This document shows, piece by piece, positions 1-8,093 of a stretch of 64,000 bases of DNA; position 1 is the first letter of the stretch, and each line of letters opens with the position of its first letter. The stretch spans positions 1 through 64,000 of the forward strand of contig NZ_LQPJ01000109.1 of assembly GCF_002101785.1 (NCBI RefSeq), read 5' to 3'. The notes beneath the pieces were generated by a model. It was given only the letters and a program-made list of their open reading frames with translations, was not told the origin of the DNA and ran no database searches. The translations under genes were made by a program, and so were the position numbers. This DNA comes from Mycobacterium palustre. GTDB taxonomy: Bacteria; Actinomycetota; Actinomycetes; Mycobacteriales; Mycobacteriaceae.

Positions 1-78
1 CGACACGCCACACCCCACCCGGGGGTTCTCCTCACATCAAGCCGACACGCCTGCTACCAACGTCCTGGCCGAGTACAG

Positions 79-558
79 CTAGGCGCTCACCGGCTCGCGG
101 GATCGCTCGTGGCGGCGCACCCGTTCGATGGTGGCGAAGTACCACGCCAACGGGAACGAAAAGCTGGTGAAGAAGCTCGCCAGAAAGAACAGCCAGGGGC
201 GCCGGATGCCGCGTCGATAGCCGTCGACGATGGTAAACACCGGCAGCAGAACGACATTGGCGATGAGGTAGTCCTGGCAGCCCGAGCCGGCGGCCGGGTT
301 GCCGAACTGCATCCGCAGGAAGTGCGGATAGCTGGCCGGGCCCTGCACGATGTTGCCCTGGCCGTTCGCGTCGAGCACGAAGTGGATGTTGAAATACCAG
401 CCCAGCGCGATCGACGCGATGCCGGCCGCGTAATACACGCACTCCAACGGCGAAAACCACGGGCCTTCAGCCGGTTTGGCGTAAATCGTCGGGTTGGACG
501 CGACAATCCAGGCGATGACGGCGACCCCGAGTATGGCGTGGACATAAAGCCAGATCAT
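79..558 (-). CDS. DUF2834-type small membrane protein
   Basis: A 159-residue protein with several hydrophobic segments (near residues 3-20, 38-55, 95-110 and 118-135) and a basic C-terminal tail. The pattern of a conserved FGNP-type turn, a membrane segment ending in DGYRRG, and a last segment ending in an Arg/His-rich tail resembles DUF2834 proteins. By position it matches Rv3831. Function is unknown. I chose the ATG at 558 because it opens directly into the first membrane helix; a longer reading from 594 would run into the TetR operator. It is divergent from the TetR gene with about 70 bp between the start codons, and a palindromic operator lies there, so the TetR protein probably regulates it. 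Confidence 0.72.
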   Translation of the reverse strand: MIWLYVHAILGVAVIAWIVASNPTIYAKPAEGPWFSPLECVYYAAGIASIALGWYFNIHFVLDANGQGNIVQGPASYPHFLRMQFGNPAAGSGCQDYLIANVVLLPVFTIVDGYRRGIRRPWLFFLASFFTSFSFPLAWYFATIERVRRHERSREPVSA

Positions 559-585
559 GGCCGAAGTGTCGCTCTTGCCGCGAAG

Positions 586-605
586 TTTTGTCAATAATGA
601 CAGAA
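586..605. promoter_or_regulatory. TetR operator copy 1 (divergent promoter)
   Basis: Inverted repeat with arms TTTTGTCA and TGACAGAA around a 4-base spacer ATAA; 7 of 8 arm positions pair. It lies between the divergent start codons at 558 and 630. A closely matching palindrome is found at 1255-1278, just before the next gene, so both are probably read by the TetR protein encoded between them. Confidence 0.75.
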
Positions 606-629
606 CACAATAGGGGGTACCGTACTGCC

Positions 630-1247
630 ATGGTCAGGCCGGCGCAGACCGCGCGCAGCGAACGCACCAGGGAGGCGCTGGTCCAGGCCGCGCTGGTGCG
701 GTTTCTGGCCCAGGGTGTGGAGGGGACGTCGGCCGAGCAGATCGCGTCCGACGCCGGGGTGTCGCTGCGGACGTTCTATCGCCATTTCAAGTCCAAGCAC
801 GATCTGCTGTTTGCCGACTACACCGGGCTGAACTGGTTCCGCGCCGCGCTCGACGCGAGGCCGGCCGACGAACCGATCATCGATTCCGTCCAATCGGCCG
901 TCTTCTCGTTCCCGTATGACGTTGAGGCCGTGACGAAAATCGCCGCGCTGCGGGGCGGTGAGCTGGACCCGGGCCGCATCGTCCGGCACATCCAGGACGT
1001 CCAGGCGGACTTCGCCAACGCCATTGAGGAGCAGTTGCGGCGACGTAACCGAGCGGCCGAGCAATCGCCGGACGCCCGCCTGCGCGCCGCCGTCACCGCC
1101 CGCTGCGTCGCCGCGGCGGTTTTCGGCGCGATGGAATTCTGGATGCTCGGCGACGACCGGTCCCTCGGCGAGCTGGCCCGCATGTGCCACGCGGCGCTGG
1201 AGACGCTGCGGGCGGGCATCACGGACACGTGGGCGACCCGCGGCTGA
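630..1247 (+). CDS. TetR-family transcriptional regulator
   Basis: A 205-residue protein with an N-terminal TetR helix-turn-helix at about residues 33-52 (TSAEQIASDAGVSLRTFYRH is the typical recognition segment) and a variable alpha-helical ligand domain after residue 60. The position matches Rv3830c. The ATG at 630 puts the helix-turn-helix at the usual distance from the N terminus; a start at 588 would sit inside the operator. The operators at 586-605 and 1255-1278 flank the gene, so it most likely represses itself, the divergent membrane protein and the downstream oxidoreductase. The inducer is unknown; the FAD oxidoreductase may act on a chemically related compound. Confidence 0.88.
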   Translation: MVRPAQTARSERTREALVQAALVRFLAQGVEGTSAEQIASDAGVSLRTFYRHFKSKHDLLFADYTGLNWFRAALDARPADEPIIDSVQSAVFSFPYDVEAVTKIAALRGGELDPGRIVRHIQDVQADFANAIEEQLRRRNRAAEQSPDARLRAAVTARCVAAAVFGAMEFWMLGDDRSLGELARMCHAALETLRAGITDTWATRG

Positions 1248-1254
1248 AGCAAAA

Positions 1255-1278
1255 GGTTTCGTCAAAATTGACAAAACC
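1255..1278. promoter_or_regulatory. TetR operator copy 2 (before oxidoreductase)
   Basis: Inverted repeat with arms GGTTTCGTCA and TGACAAAACC around spacer AAAT; 9 of 10 arm positions pair. The core matches copy 1 (GTCA-4 bases-TGACA in both). It starts 7 bases after the TetR stop codon and lies 38 bases before the oxidoreductase ATG, a good position for an operator with its own promoter. Confidence 0.78.
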
Positions 1279-1316
1279 GAGGAGCCGTGTCAGCCTCCAT
1301 GCGTGGAGGGCAGGGC

Positions 1317-2891
1317 ATGACCGGATCAGACACCGATTTTGACGCGATAGTCGTGGGCGCGGGCCACAACGGGCTGGCCGCGGCGGTGCTGCTGCAGAAG
1401 GCGGGGCTGCGGACCGTGTGCCTGGACGGCAAGCTATACGCCGGCGGGATGGCCTCGACGGTGGAGCTTTTCGACGGGTACCGCTTCGAGATCGCCGGCT
1501 CCGTGCAGTTCCCGACGTCGGCCGTCGTCGTCGAGGAGCTCGGGCTAAACAGCCTGCCCACGATCGACCTGGACGTGATGTCGGTCGCGCTGCGCGGCGT
1601 CGGCGACGATCCGCTGATCCAATTCAGCGACCCCGTCAAGCTGTTCACCCACCTCAACGAGGTGCACGGCGCGGACGCCGTCAACGGCATGGCGGGCCTG
1701 ATGGCTTGGAGCCAGGCGCCGACGCGGGCGCTGGGAAGGTTCGAGGCCGGGACCCCGCCGAAGACGTTCGACGAGATGTATGCCTGTGCCACAAACGAGT
1801 TCGAGCGCTCCTCGATCGACGACATGCTGTTCGGCTCGGTCACCGACGTGTTGGACCGCTATCTGCCCGACCGCGAAAAGCACGGCGCGCTGCGCGGTTC
1901 GATGACCGTGCTGGCCGTCAACACGCTGTACCGCGGCCCGGCCACCCCGGGCAGCGCGGCGGCGCTGGCGTTCGGGCTCGGCGTTCCAGACGGCGACACC
2001 ATGCAGATGAAGAAGCTGCGCGGTGGCATCGGCGCGCTCACCGCCCACCTGGGCGACGTGCTCGAAAGCCACGGCGGCGAGGTGCGGTTGCGCACCAGGG
2101 TGACCGAGATCCTGCTTTCCCAAGGCCGGGTGACCGGCGTGCGCACCGAGGCCGGGGACACGCTGACGGCGCCGGTCGTCGTGCCGGGCATCGCGCCCGA
2201 CACCACGCTCAACGAGCTGATCGATCCCGCCGCGTTGCCCGCCGGCATCCGGGAGCGGTATGCGCGGATCGACCACCGCGGCAGTTACCTGCAGATGCAC
2301 TTCGCGCTGGAAGAGGCCCCCAAGTTCGCCGCGCCCTACGAGGCGCTCAACGAGCCGGCCATGCAGGCCTCGATTGGGCTGTTCTGCACGCCCGAGGAGG
2401 TCCAGCGGCAGTGGGAGGACTGCCGGCGCGGCATCGTTCCGGCCGACCCGACGGTGGTCTTGCAGATCCCCTCGCAGAACGACCCGGACCTGGCGCCCGA
2501 GGGCAAGCACGCCGCGTCGGCGTTCGCGCTGTGGTTCCCGATCGAGGGCGGGGCGGATTACGGTCAGGCGAAGGTCGAGATGGGACAGCGGGTGATCGAC
2601 AAGATCACCAGGCTGGCGCCGAACTTCGAGGCCAGCATCACCCGGCACACCACGTTCACGCCCAGGCACATGGGGGTGATGTTCGGCGCCCCTGGCGGCG
2701 ACTACTGCCACGGGCTGCTCAACCCCGACCAGATCGGCCCCAACCGGCCGGGCCCGAAAGGCTTTCGTGGCCAGCCTATCCCGATCCAGGGCCTGTACCT
2801 TGGCAGCGCGGGCTGCCACGGCGGGCCGGGGATCACGTTCATTCCCGGCTACAACGCCGCCCGCGCGGCGCTGGAAGACCTCGGCCGCTAG
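1317..2891 (+). CDS. FAD-dependent oxidoreductase, phytoene-desaturase-like
   Basis: A 524-residue flavoprotein. An N-terminal dinucleotide-binding motif GAGHNGLAAA lies at about residues 14-23 and is followed by the acidic end of the second strand. The C-terminal part carries GSAGCHGGPGITFIPG, typical of the phytoene desaturase/amine oxidase superfamily (COG1233). It corresponds to Rv3829c, annotated as a probable dehydrogenase; the substrate is unknown. The ATG at 1317 is preceded by GGAGGG at 1305-1310, which supports it over the GTG at 1287. The stop overlaps the stop of the convergent small gene by the palindrome CTAG. Regulation by the upstream TetR protein is likely because of the operator at 1255-1278. 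Confidence 0.85.
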   Translation: MTGSDTDFDAIVVGAGHNGLAAAVLLQKAGLRTVCLDGKLYAGGMASTVELFDGYRFEIAGSVQFPTSAVVVEELGLNSLPTIDLDVMSVALRGVGDDPLIQFSDPVKLFTHLNEVHGADAVNGMAGLMAWSQAPTRALGRFEAGTPPKTFDEMYACATNEFERSSIDDMLFGSVTDVLDRYLPDREKHGALRGSMTVLAVNTLYRGPATPGSAAALAFGLGVPDGDTMQMKKLRGGIGALTAHLGDVLESHGGEVRLRTRVTEILLSQGRVTGVRTEAGDTLTAPVVVPGIAPDTTLNELIDPAALPAGIRERYARIDHRGSYLQMHFALEEAPKFAAPYEALNEPAMQASIGLFCTPEEVQRQWEDCRRGIVPADPTVVLQIPSQNDPDLAPEGKHAASAFALWFPIEGGADYGQAKVEMGQRVIDKITRLAPNFEASITRHTTFTPRHMGVMFGAPGGDYCHGLLNPDQIGPNRPGPKGFRGQPIPIQGLYLGSAGCHGGPGITFIPGYNAARAALEDLGR

Positions 2892-3229
2892 CTAAGGTAG
2901 CGGCGCCGGTCCAGCAGTTCGTCCAACAAAGCGGTGAACTCGTCGGCGCGGGCCGGCGTGAACGCGGGGCTGGGCCAGGTGCCGGGCACGTCCAGGGTGA
3001 TCAGCGTCGACTTGAACGGCCGTTGCACGTCCAGGGGCAGCCAGCGCCGGAAGTCGGAGCTGCCCCAGATGCGGAAGCGCTGCACGAACAGGCCCAACGC
3101 CTCGGCGCGGTAGCCGCGGATCGCGTCCAGCGCGATGACCTTCGACGTGCCGGAGGGAAAGTGGTAGCGGCGCAGCGTGATCGCCGCGCGGTCCAGCTGG
3201 ACCAGGCCGTCGTCGTAGGAGGCGTTCAT
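2888..3229 (-). CDS. small hypothetical protein coupled to Rieske protein
   Basis: A 113-residue basic protein with alternating beta-strand-like segments (ITLRRYHFPSGTSKVIALD, then an LFVQRFRIWGSSDFRRWLP segment) and a C-terminal helix ending DELLDRRRYLS. The pattern could be a PH-like beta sandwich, but this is only an impression and I do not recognise the family. Its ATG overlaps the stop of the upstream MBL/Rieske gene by four bases (ATGA), so the two are almost certainly translated together and may act together. Its stop overlaps the stop of the convergent oxidoreductase. No signal peptide or membrane segment is visible. Confidence 0.7.
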   Translation of the reverse strand: MNASYDDGLVQLDRAAITLRRYHFPSGTSKVIALDAIRGYRAEALGLFVQRFRIWGSSDFRRWLPLDVQRPFKSTLITLDVPGTWPSPAFTPARADEFTALLDELLDRRRYLS

Positions 3230-4776
3230 TTGCGGGCGCTTCGCAGCTGGTGGCCGCGCGCGGTCAGGCAGCGGCCGTCGTCCAACCGCCACCGCCATCC
3301 GTGCAGGTTGCAGGTGAGCGTGTTCCCTTCGACCACACCGAACTTCGAGAGGTCCGCCTTGAGGTGCGGGCAGCGGCGCTGAATCTCCCAGCCGTCCATG
3401 GTGATCGATGCGGAGTCGTCGTGGGTCTCGGCGAACCATCCGTCGGCGTAGGCGATCCGTTCGTCGGTCAGGCACTTGAAGAACGTGTACAGGTATTCGT
3501 TGTAGCCGCCGACCCGCCACGCCCGGAACCGGGTGGACAAGAAGATGGTGTTGACCCAGTCGGGCTCGCGGTCGCGCAGCACGGTGCGGACCAGCTCGGG
3601 CGCGATGACGAAGCCGTAGCGGACCTTCTCGTCGGGAATGCGTTCGCGCACGGCACGTTTCGGGAAGTCCAGGATCACCGCCTCGGCGCCGATGACCAGC
3701 TCGACGGGATAACCGATGCCGTCGCAGACCTCGTTGCTGGCCAGCATGATCGGCTCGAACAGCGCGCGCAGTTGGTCCAGCAGCGGCGCGCCGGTGGGCG
3801 GCGCCCAGCTCGCCCGCTCCGCGGCCAGCACCGGCGCCATCCGTTCGGCGTAGTCGGCGATGTAGGCCGCCTTGCCGGTGGTGAAGATGGCCTCCACCTG
3901 GTCGTCGGGTAGCGGATGGCGCAGGGAGTTCAGCGTGGGGCCGGTGAAGTCCGCCGTCGTCCCGGGGATCATCAGCAGGCCGCGGTCGTGCCCGTGCGCG
4001 CGCAGCTGGTCCAGGAAGACCATCTGGTCGGGAAAGATGTTGGCCGGGTCGCCGTGGTCGTCGTTGAGGTGGCGCAACTCGGGGTCCAGGAAACACGGCG
4101 GCCCGGCCGACGGCACCACCCAGGTCGCCCCGACCTGGGCGATGTACTGGCGGGCGCGGTCCATCTGACGCTGGCGCTTCTGGATGCCGAACGACTCCTT
4201 GGCGCGGGCCGACATGTCGTAGACCATCGGGTACCAGATCGCCCCGGAGTACTGCAGCAGGTGCACGTCCACGTGACCGAAGTCGGCGGCCAGCACGTCC
4301 AGATCGGTGGGCCGGGCGTCGTTCATGTTGAAAACCGTTGTGGTGCCATCGGATACCACCAGCGCCGAGTCGCCGATCGGGCCGTCGGCCGGAGCCCGAA
4401 GCGCGATGATCATGATCTCGAGGTCACCCTTAGGCCCGCTGACTACGTGCTTGACCGAGTCATTGGTCTCGAAGAAGCGATGAAATCCCAACTCCTCCAA
4501 GGCGTTTCGCAGGTCTGGCACCGGAAAGTCGGGCAGCAGCACCGCCGCGTCCTTGTTGACGTGCTCGCGCAGGTTCTTTGCGTCGAAGTGGTCGCGGTGC
4601 AGGTGCGAGACGTACAGGTAGTCGCAGGCGCCCAGTTCGTCCCAATCCAGCGCGCTGTTGTCCGGGAACGGGAACCACGACGCGAAGTAGGCCGGATTGA
4701 CCCAGGGGTCGCACAGGATGCTGCCCGCGGGGGTCTGGATCAGAAATCCGGCGTGGCCTACGCTCGTGACCTGCAC
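3226..4776 (-). CDS. Metallo-beta-lactamase fold plus Rieske [2Fe-2S] protein
   Basis: A 516-residue two-domain protein matching Rv3818 in size. The N-terminal metallo-beta-lactamase fold has the metal motif H58-x-H60-x-D62-H63 (SHLHRDH). A C-terminal Rieske domain has C469-x-H471 and C489-x2-H492, the four ligands of a [2Fe-2S] cluster. The same pairing occurs in CMP-N-acetylneuraminate hydroxylase and UlaG-like enzymes, which suggests a metal-dependent oxygenase or hydrolase; the substrate is unknown. The start is a GTG. It is divergent from the acyltransferase operon with about 130 bp between, and its stop overlaps the start of the small partner gene. No export signal is seen, so it is probably cytoplasmic. 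Confidence 0.85.
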   Translation of the reverse strand: MQVTSVGHAGFLIQTPAGSILCDPWVNPAYFASWFPFPDNSALDWDELGACDYLYVSHLHRDHFDAKNLREHVNKDAAVLLPDFPVPDLRNALEELGFHRFFETNDSVKHVVSGPKGDLEIMIIALRAPADGPIGDSALVVSDGTTTVFNMNDARPTDLDVLAADFGHVDVHLLQYSGAIWYPMVYDMSARAKESFGIQKRQRQMDRARQYIAQVGATWVVPSAGPPCFLDPELRHLNDDHGDPANIFPDQMVFLDQLRAHGHDRGLLMIPGTTADFTGPTLNSLRHPLPDDQVEAIFTTGKAAYIADYAERMAPVLAAERASWAPPTGAPLLDQLRALFEPIMLASNEVCDGIGYPVELVIGAEAVILDFPKRAVRERIPDEKVRYGFVIAPELVRTVLRDREPDWVNTIFLSTRFRAWRVGGYNEYLYTFFKCLTDERIAYADGWFAETHDDSASITMDGWEIQRRCPHLKADLSKFGVVEGNTLTCNLHGWRWRLDDGRCLTARGHQLRSARK

Positions 4777-4906
4777 AAATACCTTCCGTGGGGGACGTTG
4801 GGCCTGCCGACGGTTTACGGCGTTTCAGCCCCCGAGCTTAGCGCGACGCCGCCTCGTGGTTCGCGTCCTCGGCGGCTCACAGCCCGGAGCACTAGGCTGA
4901 GGGGCT

Positions 4907-5677
4907 GTGGAACCGGTATACGGGACTGTCATTCAGCTCGCCCGCCTGATCTGGCGCGTCCAGGGTCTCAAGATCACCGTCTTGGGTGAGGAGAACCTGC
5001 CGAAGACCGGCGGTGCGGTCATCGCGATCAACCACACCGGTTACCTGGACTTCACCTTCGCGGGTCTGCCCGCCTACAAGCAGGGCCTCGGCCGCAAGGT
5101 GCGTTTCATGGCCAAGCAGGAGGTGTTCGACCACAAGCTCACCGGGCCGATCATGCGCAGCCTGCGGCACATCTCCGTCAACCGGCAGGACGGTTCCGCG
5201 TCCTACGAGGAGGCCGTCCGGAACCTCAAGGACGGCGAGCTCGTCGGCGTCTACCCCGAAGCCACGATCAGCCGCAGCTTCGAGATCAAGGAGTGCAAGT
5301 CGGGGGCCGCGCGGATGGCGGTCGATGCCGGGGTGCCGATCGTCCCGCACATCATCTGGGGCGCCCAGCGGATCTGGACCAAGGGCCACCCCAAGAAGCT
5401 GTGGCGCCCCAAGGTGCCGGTCCTGGTGCTCGTCGGCGAGCCGATCGAACCGACGCTGGAAGTCGAGGAGCTCAAGGGGCTGTTGCACTCGCGGATGCAA
5501 CATCTGCTCGAGCGGGCCCAAGAAATGTACGGGCCGCATCCGGCCGGCGAGTTCTGGGTGCCGCGCCGGCTGGGCGGGGGCGCCCCGTCGCTGGCGGAGG
5601 CGGCCCGCGTGGACGCCGAGGAAGCCTCCGCGCGGGCGGCCCGCCGCGCCCACTCCCCAGGGGCGCGGGAGCGGTAG
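4907..5677 (+). CDS. PlsC-type 1-acyl-glycerol-phosphate acyltransferase (first of three)
   Basis: A 256-residue acyltransferase of the PlsC/LPLAT family, corresponding to Rv3816c. The catalytic HX4D motif is H43-TGYL-D48, and a substrate-binding motif VYPEATISRS replaces the classic FPEGT. The C terminus ends in an Ala/Arg-rich tail after the conserved FWVPRRLGGGAP block. These enzymes transfer acyl chains to glycerol-phosphate or related acceptors at the inner membrane; the acceptor here is unknown. The start is GTG. Only three bases separate its stop from the next acyltransferase, so they form an operon. All three copies share the ISRS, GAARM and WVPRRLGG blocks, evidence of tandem duplication. 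Confidence 0.87.
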   Translation: MEPVYGTVIQLARLIWRVQGLKITVLGEENLPKTGGAVIAINHTGYLDFTFAGLPAYKQGLGRKVRFMAKQEVFDHKLTGPIMRSLRHISVNRQDGSASYEEAVRNLKDGELVGVYPEATISRSFEIKECKSGAARMAVDAGVPIVPHIIWGAQRIWTKGHPKKLWRPKVPVLVLVGEPIEPTLEVEELKGLLHSRMQHLLERAQEMYGPHPAGEFWVPRRLGGGAPSLAEAARVDAEEASARAARRAHSPGARER

Positions 5678-5680
5678 CCG

Positions 5681-6436
5681 ATGGCGGAACCGACCTTTCG
5701 CACCCTCGAGATCCTGGCCCAGCTCGTCGTGCTGGCCACCGGCACCCGCATCAGCTATGCCGGCGAGGAGCACATCCCCGAACGCGGCGGGGCCGTGATC
5801 GCGATCAACCACACCAGCTACGTCGACTTCCTGCCCGCCGCGTTGGCCGTGCATCGCCGGCACCGCCGACTGCGGTTCATGATCAAGGCCGAGATGCAGC
5901 GGGTGAAGGTGGTTAATTTCCTGATCAAGCACACCCGCACCATCCCGGTGGACCGCGGGGCCGGGGCCGACGCCTACGCGGTTGCCGTGCAGCGGCTACG
6001 CGAGGGCGAGCTGGTGGGCGTCTATCCCGAGGCCACGATCAGCCGCAGCTTCGAGCTCAAGGAGTTCAAGACGGGTGCGGCGCGGATGGCGGCCGAAGCC
6101 GACGTCCCGATCGTCCCGGTGATCGTGTGGGGCGCGCACCGCATCTGGACCAAAGATCACCCGCGCCACGTCGGCCGCCACAAGATCCCGATCATCGTGC
6201 GGGTGGGCGAGCCGCTGCGGGCCGACAAGGACATCACCTGCACCAACGCCGCGCTGCGCGAATCGATGAACGCGCTGCTGCACCGGGCTCAGCAGTGCTA
6301 TGCGCACCCACCCGGCGAATACTGGGTTCCGCGCCGGCTCGGCGGCGCTGCGCCGACATTGGCCGAGGCGGCTCAGATCGAAACCGAGGAGGCCGCGGCC
6401 CGGGCCGCGAACCGTACCCCGCATCGGTCGCGATAG
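5681..6436 (+). CDS. PlsC-type acyltransferase (second of three)
   Basis: A 251-residue paralogue of the flanking genes and the likely Rv3815c counterpart. It has the HX4D catalytic motif H44-TSYV-D49, the VYPEATISRS block and a C-terminal YWVPRRLGGAAP block. It starts with ATG three bases after the previous stop and ends 16 bases before the third copy, so it is the middle gene of a co-transcribed triplet. Family membership and catalytic competence are clear; the lipid acceptor and donor chain length cannot be read from sequence. Confidence 0.87.
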   Translation: MAEPTFRTLEILAQLVVLATGTRISYAGEEHIPERGGAVIAINHTSYVDFLPAALAVHRRHRRLRFMIKAEMQRVKVVNFLIKHTRTIPVDRGAGADAYAVAVQRLREGELVGVYPEATISRSFELKEFKTGAARMAAEADVPIVPVIVWGAHRIWTKDHPRHVGRHKIPIIVRVGEPLRADKDITCTNAALRESMNALLHRAQQCYAHPPGEYWVPRRLGGAAPTLAEAAQIETEEAAARAANRTPHRSR

Positions 6437-6452
6437 GGCGAAGGAGAGGGAC

Positions 6453-7238
6453 ATGGCGGAAGGTTTTTACCGGTTGTGCGAGTGGATCGTTCCACCGGTC
6501 GTAGCCATGCAGGGAACGACGTTCACGTTCCAGGGCCTGGAGAACATCCCGTCGCGCGGCGGTGCCCTGCTCGCGCAGAACCACACCAGCTACCTCGACT
6601 GGCTTCCGACGTTGATGGCCGTCAAGGAGCGCGGCCGCCGCGCGTACTTCATGATCAAGGCCGAGATGGCCGAGGTGAAGGCGGTCAACTACGTCATCAA
6701 GCACGCCCGGCTGATTCCCGTGGACCGCCGGGCGGGCCACGACTCGTTCGAGGTGGCCGTCGACCGCCTGCGCGCGGGCGAGCTCATCGGGATGCATCCG
6801 GAGGCCACCATCAGCCGCAGTTACGAACTCAGGGAATTCAAGACCGGCGCCGCGCGGATGGCGCTGGAGGCGCGGGTGCCGCTGATTCCGGTCGTCGTGT
6901 GGGGCGCCCACCGGATCTGGCCCAAGGATCACCCGAAGAAGGTGTTCCGCAACAAGGTTCCGATCACCGTGGCGGCCGGCCGGCCGTTGGCGCCGATGGG
7001 CACCTCCGAGCAGCTCAACGTCGCGTTGCGCCAGGCGCTCAATGCGCTGCTGTACCGGGTGCAGGAGGAGTATCCGCACCCGGAAGGGGAGTTCTGGGTG
7101 CCGCGACGGCTGGGCGGCGCCGCGCCGAGCCAGGAGGATTCGCGGGCGATCCGGTTGGCCGAGTTGCAGGAGCGCGTGCGGCGCCACGGCACCGACGGGG
7201 TGACCCGCCCGGGGCAGAACCAGAGCGGATTGCATTGA
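6453..7238 (+). CDS. PlsC-type acyltransferase (third of three)
   Basis: A 261-residue acyltransferase matching Rv3814c. The HX4D motif is H44-TSYL-D49 and the phosphate-binding block reads MHPEATISRS, a variation from the other two copies. The ATG at 6453 follows a strong ribosome site AAGGAGAGG at 6441-6449, which excludes the longer open frame starting near 6300 inside the previous gene. Differences in the motif and in the N-terminal segment suggest the three enzymes differ in acceptor or chain preference. The HAD phosphatase begins 34 bases after its stop. Confidence 0.87.
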   Translation: MAEGFYRLCEWIVPPVVAMQGTTFTFQGLENIPSRGGALLAQNHTSYLDWLPTLMAVKERGRRAYFMIKAEMAEVKAVNYVIKHARLIPVDRRAGHDSFEVAVDRLRAGELIGMHPEATISRSYELREFKTGAARMALEARVPLIPVVVWGAHRIWPKDHPKKVFRNKVPITVAAGRPLAPMGTSEQLNVALRQALNALLYRVQEEYPHPEGEFWVPRRLGGAAPSQEDSRAIRLAELQERVRRHGTDGVTRPGQNQSGLH

Positions 7239-7272
7239 CGGCATCGGTTTTCCGCGCCGGCGGACCGCCTCG

Positions 7273-8088
7273 ATGACCTTGCCGAGGCTGATCGCCTGCG
7301 ACGTCGACGGCACCCTGTTCGACGAGAACGAGACCATCACTCCGCGCACCCGCGACGCCGTGCGCGCCGCGGTCGCCGGCGGGGCCCGGTTTCTGGTGGC
7401 CACCGGCCGCCCACCGCGATGGATACGTCCCGTGGTCGAGGCGCTGGGGTTCGCGCCAACCGCGGTGTGCGCCAATGGCGCCGTCATCTACGACCCCGAG
7501 CACGACCGGGTGCTGTCGGCGCAAACCCTGTCCGTCGACACCCTGGCCGAGTTGGCCGAACTGGCCACCCGCGTCATCCCGGGCGCGGGCCTGGCCGTCG
7601 AGCGGATCGGCGAACGCGCCCATGACTCGGCCACCCCGCAGTTCGTCAGCTCGCCGGGCTACGAGCACGCCTGGCTCAACCCGGACAACACGGAGGTGTC
7701 GATCGAGGACCTGCTCAGCGCGCCGGCGATCAAGCTGCTGATCCGCAAGAGCGGGGCCCGCAGCCAGGACATGGCGGCCGAACTGGCCAAGCATGTCGGG
7801 CTCGAGGGGGACATCACCTACTCCACGAACAACGGGCTGGTCGAGATCGTGCCGCTGGGGATCAGCAAGGCCAGCGGCGTGGAGGAGATCGCCAAGCCGC
7901 TGGGGATCGCCAGCGACGAGGTGGTGGCGTTCGGCGACATGCCCAACGACCTGCCGATGCTGCGCTGGGCCGGCCTCGGGGTGGCCATGGGCAACGCGCA
8001 TCCCGACGTGCTTGCCGCCGCCGACGAGGTCACCGCGCCCAACAACGACGACGGCGTGGGCCGGGTGCTGGAACGCTGGTGGCTTTGA
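7273..8088 (+). CDS. HAD-superfamily Cof-type phosphatase
   Basis: A 271-residue HAD hydrolase of the Cof/YbjI type, corresponding to Rv3813c. Motif I is D10-V-D12-G-T with the nucleophile and acid/base aspartates, an ATGRPP segment lies near residue 43, and motif IV is GDMPND near residue 218; a mixed alpha/beta type C2 cap lies between. Such enzymes dephosphorylate sugar phosphates, nucleotides or flavin precursors. The natural substrate is unknown. Its place downstream of the acyltransferases suggests co-transcription and perhaps phospholipid or glycolipid turnover. It converges with the PE gene, with only five bases between the two stop codons. Confidence 0.85.
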   Translation: MTLPRLIACDVDGTLFDENETITPRTRDAVRAAVAGGARFLVATGRPPRWIRPVVEALGFAPTAVCANGAVIYDPEHDRVLSAQTLSVDTLAELAELATRVIPGAGLAVERIGERAHDSATPQFVSSPGYEHAWLNPDNTEVSIEDLLSAPAIKLLIRKSGARSQDMAAELAKHVGLEGDITYSTNNGLVEIVPLGISKASGVEEIAKPLGIASDEVVAFGDMPNDLPMLRWAGLGVAMGNAHPDVLAAADEVTAPNNDDGVGRVLERWWL

Positions 8089-8093
8089 GCCCG

